Of a stretch of 9,527 nt of DNA, positions 7,006 through 9,527 are shown piece by piece. The position numbers and the translations under genes are program-made. The stretch is from positions 1-9,527 of the forward strand of contig JAOUEZ010000038.1 in the NCBI GenBank assembly GCA_029858465.1, written 5' to 3'. Each line of letters opens with the position of its first letter. Position 1 is the first letter of the stretch. The stretch comes from Thermoplasmata archaeon. GTDB lineage: Archaea > Thermoplasmatota > Thermoplasmata > UBA10834 > DTMW01. A model generated the notes under the pieces. It was not told the DNA's origin. It made no database searches and saw nothing but the letters and a program-made list of their open reading frames with translations.

Positions 7006-7023
7006 GCGTGTCGGAATATAATT

Positions 7024-7043
7024 CGAAAACTATATATAATATC
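7024..7043. promoter_or_regulatory. Shared divergent promoter (TPR gene / 7064 gene)
   Basis: A symmetric TATATATA core at about 7031-7038 lies between two start codons only 58 bases apart. On the plus strand it has a good BRE (CGAAAA at 7024-7029) and predicts a start near 7058-7060, just before ATG 7064. On the minus strand the box reads ATATTATATATAG with purine-rich AGAAGGA before it and predicts a start near 7009, just before ATG 7005. Both transcripts would be leaderless or nearly so. Confidence 0.6.
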
Positions 7044-7063
7044 CTTCTGGATTGCTCGAGTTG

Positions 7064-7852
7064 ATGATTATTGTTTTTGGTCTGGAACCTCGTTCAGTGA
7101 TCATGGCGTACATGCTTTCAAGGGTGAACGGAGCGAAGGCAGTTCTCTTCAATAAGACAAAACAATATTACTTCGACGATGTGACGGACGCGAGATTCGC
7201 AGACTACGACAATATATATTCTGAGTACAGAGAAAGTCACGGCAGGATCGACTTCGTTGAGGATCAGAAGCTTTATGATGTGATAAGCGCGGACATTTTT
7301 TGGGCGCTCAGATTCAGAGCACTCGACTCTGGCGCCCTGGTGCTCCAGGTGCTCGAACAAATCGAGGAAAAAGGATCGAAATATTATCTCTCGGAGACGA
7401 CTCCTGAGTCGAAGGAGATGCGTCTCAGAGTCAAGAGAGTCCTCTCAGAATTCAACCGGGCTCTGAGATTCGTAAGATTCGAAAGACATGAGGAGGTCAA
7501 TCTATCGATGGGGAAGGCGTCGTTCGACAACGACATCGCAGACATGGTGCTCAGGGCTGAGTCCATCAGGACTCCTGAGAACTATACGATAGCTCTTTTG
7601 GACGATCGAATGGCGACGGTACTCTTCAATGGAGAGATTTTCACTTCCAGAAAGCAGAAAATCCCACTGGTTCAGAACCGGAAGGACTTCAAGAACTTCT
7701 GGACCGGCCTTCCTGAGTCGGCGAGATCAATATTGATAAAAGATGAGATGCGCTCAATCAAGGAGATACCCCCGATAATCTTTCCGAAGACAGACGAATC
7801 AGAGGAACTGGATAAACAGAAGAGCACCGTGAGCTTGGACGATTTTTCCTGA
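7064..7852 (+). CDS. Protein of unknown function, possible divergent DUF4130 relative
   Basis: I do not firmly recognise this 262-residue protein. It opens with a hydrophobic beta-strand-like segment (MIIVFGLEP) and an alpha/beta region, followed by a charged helical middle and a C-terminal tail rich in acidic and lysine residues (EESEELDKQK-like). The middle has the order of features seen in DUF4130 (TIGR03915), a family of putative DNA-metabolism proteins paired with radical-SAM enzymes in bacteria: a RVKRVLSEFNRALRFVRFE helix, then a DNDI segment, RTPENY, IALLDDR, and LFNGEIF. This is recalled by eye, is weak, and no radical-SAM partner is visible. There is no signal peptide or membrane helix. 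ATG 7064 fits the TATA box; the upstream TTG 7052 would lie before the predicted transcript start. It is divergent from the TPR gene and 89 bases ahead of the histidine kinase. Confidence 0.75.
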   Translation: MIIVFGLEPRSVIMAYMLSRVNGAKAVLFNKTKQYYFDDVTDARFADYDNIYSEYRESHGRIDFVEDQKLYDVISADIFWALRFRALDSGALVLQVLEQIEEKGSKYYLSETTPESKEMRLRVKRVLSEFNRALRFVRFERHEEVNLSMGKASFDNDIADMVLRAESIRTPENYTIALLDDRMATVLFNGEIFTSRKQKIPLVQNRKDFKNFWTGLPESARSILIKDEMRSIKEIPPIIFPKTDESEELDKQKSTVSLDDFS

Positions 7853-7902
7853 GCCGGAAAAGCCCTTTACTTATTATCCTTCTGCGAAAAAGAGAAATCA
7901 TC

Positions 7903-7912
7903 ATTTAAATAT
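7903..7912 (+). promoter_or_regulatory. TATA-box promoter of the histidine kinase/regulator pair
   Basis: The sequence ATTTAAATAT lies 30 bases before ATG 7942. It predicts a transcription start near 7933, giving a leader under 10 bases. The AT-rich gap after the 7064 gene makes an independent promoter likely, though read-through from that gene is not excluded. Confidence 0.5.
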
Positions 7913-7941
7913 CATATCCTGCTCATAAGCATCCGACCTAG

Positions 7942-8694
7942 ATGGGTGATATGTTGTCAACAGAACAACGCGGGAGCGACAAGAAGGAGCAAAGCGCAGG
8001 CTCGGAATGCCTATTCTATCTTGATCTGATGAGCCATGAAGTGCAGAATTTCAATCAGGCAGTGCTCGGATATTTGGAATTGATTCAAAACGACGCTTCG
8101 ATAAATGAGGACATGAAGCATTATCTGATAACCGCGATACACCAGGTTCGCAACAGCTCCCAGCTGATAGACGATGTGAAGAAAATCGCACATCTTGGAA
8201 TGGTGAGCGAGGAGATGTTCGAATCAATGTCGCTCAACTCAATTGTTGAAGATGCGGTTTCGTACCTTAAGAAAGAATATCCTGGAAAAAACATATTGAT
8301 AGATACGACAACTCCTGGCGACACCATCAGAATAAAGGCGACCGATGCGCTCACCGATGTCGTATTCAACCTCCTTTCAAATGCAGTAAAATTCGATACC
8401 TCGGACGAGGTACATATTGGCGTGAAAATATCCCCCGCCGATGGGAAGGCCGGCATGATCGATTTGGCCATAGAGGACAGAGGGCCCGGCATCCCGGATA
8501 ATCTCAAGAAGATTCTCTCCTCTGAGATGCCTCCGGATGAGAAGACAAAAACAGTCAGGGGAATGGGGCTACTTCTCGCAAGGGCGGCCACGAAGAGGTT
8601 TGGCGGTAGACTTATCATTTCAGACCGTGTTCAAGGGGACCATACCCAGGGCGCCAAAGTCATTATCAGGCTTCCGGAGGTCAGGTCCCGATGA
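7942..8694 (+). CDS. Soluble sensor histidine kinase without a recognisable sensor domain
   Basis: This 250-residue protein is almost only a kinase core. The phospho-acceptor region is LDLMSHEVQNFNQAVLGYLEL with His32 as likely phosphorylation site. It resembles the HD/E-x-N-N-x-N-Q type found in kinases of methanogens and relatives. The ATP-binding domain has an N box (FNLLSNAVKF, Asn143 and Asn147), a G1 box (EDRGPGIPD, 178-186) and a G2 box (VRGMGLLLA, 205-213), so it should be active. Only about 25 polar residues precede the H-box; there is no transmembrane segment, PAS, GAF or HAMP domain. The input must therefore come from another protein. Its stop overlaps the start of the receiver gene by ATGA, indicating coupled translation and a cognate pair. 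ATG 7951 is an alternative start. Confidence 0.92.
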   Translation: MGDMLSTEQRGSDKKEQSAGSECLFYLDLMSHEVQNFNQAVLGYLELIQNDASINEDMKHYLITAIHQVRNSSQLIDDVKKIAHLGMVSEEMFESMSLNSIVEDAVSYLKKEYPGKNILIDTTTPGDTIRIKATDALTDVVFNLLSNAVKFDTSDEVHIGVKISPADGKAGMIDLAIEDRGPGIPDNLKKILSSEMPPDEKTKTVRGMGLLLARAATKRFGGRLIISDRVQGDHTQGAKVIIRLPEVRSR

Positions 8695-9053
8695 CATCGA
8701 TCATGGTTGTAGACGACGAGGTGTTCATTGTCGACCTCTACCGAGATATTTTGAAGCTGAAAGGATATGAAGTGATAGCGACTGCATATGATGGGGATGA
8801 GGCGGTCCAGAAATATCGTGTAATGGACAGGCGACCGGATATCGTAATCCTGGACCACAGGATGCCGAACAAGGACGGGATTGAGACGATGACGGAGATA
8901 TTGGCCCTGAACAGCATGGCCAAGATCCTGTTTGTCAGTGCAGATATCATGATCGAGAAAGACGCACTGAAGAACGGAGCCAGAGGATTTCTCCCCAAGC
9001 CTTTCAGGATGGACGAGCTTGTCGAGTACATAGATAAGCTGGCCAAGACTTGA
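8691..9053 (+). CDS. Receiver-only (CheY-like) response regulator
   Basis: This 120-residue protein is a single receiver domain. All key residues are present: acidic pair Asp8-Asp9 in MVVDDE, phospho-acceptor Asp55 in VILDHRMP, the switch Ser83 in LFVSAD, and Lys103 in LPKPF. No DNA-binding or enzymatic output domain follows, so it must act by protein-protein contact or as a phosphorelay step. The ATGA overlap with the kinase gene (8691-8694) makes that kinase its likely phosphodonor. It is not part of a chemotaxis cluster in the visible sequence, so a CheY name would be misleading. The gene is followed by about 90 non-coding bases and then egsA. Confidence 0.94.
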   Translation: MTSIMVVDDEVFIVDLYRDILKLKGYEVIATAYDGDEAVQKYRVMDRRPDIVILDHRMPNKDGIETMTEILALNSMAKILFVSADIMIEKDALKNGARGFLPKPFRMDELVEYIDKLAKT

Positions 9054-9076
9054 ACAATTGTCTGTTGCTTCAAAAT

Positions 9077-9092
9077 TGACAAATGCTGACAA
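9077..9092 (+). repeat. Direct repeat TGACAA x2, 10-base spacing, upstream of the egsA promoter
   Basis: TGACAA occurs at 9077-9082 and again at 9087-9092, one helical turn apart and about 13 bases before the TATA box. An inverted TTGTC lies at 9058-9062 next to the palindrome ACAATTGT (9054-9061). It could be a regulator binding site; chance is a real alternative for such short words. Confidence 0.25.
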
Positions 9093-9104
9093 TCCGATAC
9101 ATTG

Positions 9105-9113
9105 AAATATAAG
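9105..9113 (+). promoter_or_regulatory. TATA-box promoter and ribosome site of egsA
   Basis: AAATATAAG at 9105-9113 predicts a start near 9130-9134. The sequence AGAGGCGAT at 9130-9138 resembles the archaeal GGAGGTGAT ribosome site and lies 6 bases before ATG 9145, which fixes that start. Confidence 0.55.
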
Positions 9114-9144
9114 AGGACATGCGTATAGCAGAGGCGATCGGATC

Positions 9145-9527
9145 ATGGAAGACCTTTTTACGAAATCGAAGTCCATAAGCCTCCCCAGGAAAATACTCGC
9201 GGGACATGATGTATTGAATCAGCTTGGCAATGTCTGCAAGGACTTCGAGCTCAAGTCGCCCGCCTTAATGGTGACCGGGTCGACGACTTCGACATTGGCG
9301 GGAAAATCGGTCGCGGACATTCTCAAGGAATCAAATTATGATGTTCATATTGCTCAGATCGGAGAGGCGAACGCGGAGAATGTGAAGAAGGTCATTAGTA
9401 TCGCTACCGAGACGAAGTCTCGGTTCATATTAGGCGTCGGAGGAGGCAGCAAAATCGACATAGCTAAAGTGGCTGCCACCGAAACGAGAGTGCCCTATCT
9501 CAGCGTTCCAACGAGCGCGTCACACGA
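9145..9527 (+). CDS. egsA: NAD(P)-dependent glycerol-1-phosphate dehydrogenase, 5' part (3' end outside window)
   Basis: This frame stays open to the window edge and gives 127 residues of an iron/zinc-dependent dehydrogenase of the glycerol-1-phosphate dehydrogenase family. The enzyme reduces dihydroxyacetone phosphate to sn-glycerol-1-phosphate, the first step of archaeal membrane lipid synthesis, in the cytoplasm. Family marks are SLPRKILAGHDVLNQLG near the N-terminus (12-28), the VTGSTTS nucleotide-fold loop (43-49), the dinucleotide-binding GVGGGSKIDIAK (97-108) and VPYLSVPTSASH (116-127). The metal-binding Asp/His residues beyond this point are outside the window. Distant relatives such as AraM or glycerol dehydrogenase share the fold; the SLPRK and PTSASH segments favour the archaeal enzyme. 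The start is well supported by the AGAGGCGAT site. Confidence 0.92.
   Translation, partial: MEDLFTKSKSISLPRKILAGHDVLNQLGNVCKDFELKSPALMVTGSTTSTLAGKSVADILKESNYDVHIAQIGEANAENVKKVISIATETKSRFILGVGGGSKIDIAKVAATETRVPYLSVPTSASH

Noticed and set aside
8121..8618. Minus-strand open frame of 165 codons inside the histidine kinase gene, and 181 codons at 8631-9176
   Set aside because: Both are antisense to the kinase and receiver genes, whose catalytic motifs are complete; no domain is seen in them.
1..9527. Mobile elements, CRISPR arrays, toxin-antitoxin or phage genes
   Set aside because: No transposase, terminal repeats, regularly spaced repeats, or short toxin-like gene pairs were seen on either strand; genes are tightly packed and look chromosomal.

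Overview
This window is best read as a piece of an archaeal chromosome. The clearest marker is the start of a glycerol-1-phosphate dehydrogenase gene (egsA-like) at the right edge, the enzyme that sets archaeal lipid stereochemistry. Other archaeal signs are a SepF-type division protein, an HVO_0476-type zinc-ribbon protein, an MCT-1-like PUA protein, a single-domain KaiC/RAD55-like ATPase, and TATA boxes about 25 bases before the likely transcript starts. Together these suggest a euryarchaeal lineage. Thermoplasmata (for example relatives of Methanomassiliicoccales) is my guess, not something the sequence proves.

Layout. From 1 to about 3291, five genes run rightward: the tail of a metallo-beta-lactamase-fold hydrolase, the zinc-ribbon protein, protein-L-isoaspartate methyltransferase (pcm), a TraB/GumN-fold protein, and the flavin-dependent thymidylate synthase thyX. 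Gaps are 9 to 43 bases, so they may form one operon, with thyX possibly separate. The KaiC-like ATPase follows (3434-4162) with its own promoter. It converges on sepF (4232-4615, minus), which has its own promoter and a hairpin-plus-U-tract terminator. Next on the minus strand is a probable two-gene unit: a large TPR protein (5242-7005) and then the PUA protein (4701-5201).

A compact divergent promoter (about 7006-7063) separates the TPR gene from a rightward protein of unknown function (7064-7852) that may be a divergent relative of the DUF4130 family. Then comes a minimal two-component pair joined by an ATGA overlap: a soluble histidine kinase with no sensor domain (7942-8694) and a receiver-only response regulator (8691-9053). 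The egsA-like gene then starts under its own TATA box and runs off the window.

How the genes fit together. Most are housekeeping: protein repair, dTMP synthesis, cell division, translation-related RNA binding, lipid synthesis. The regulatory part is the KaiC-like ATPase, the TPR scaffold, the unknown protein and the kinase/receiver pair. Their proximity is suggestive, but nothing here proves that they form one system. I saw no mobile element, CRISPR array, tRNA or rRNA, and no gene-free stretch over 300 bases.
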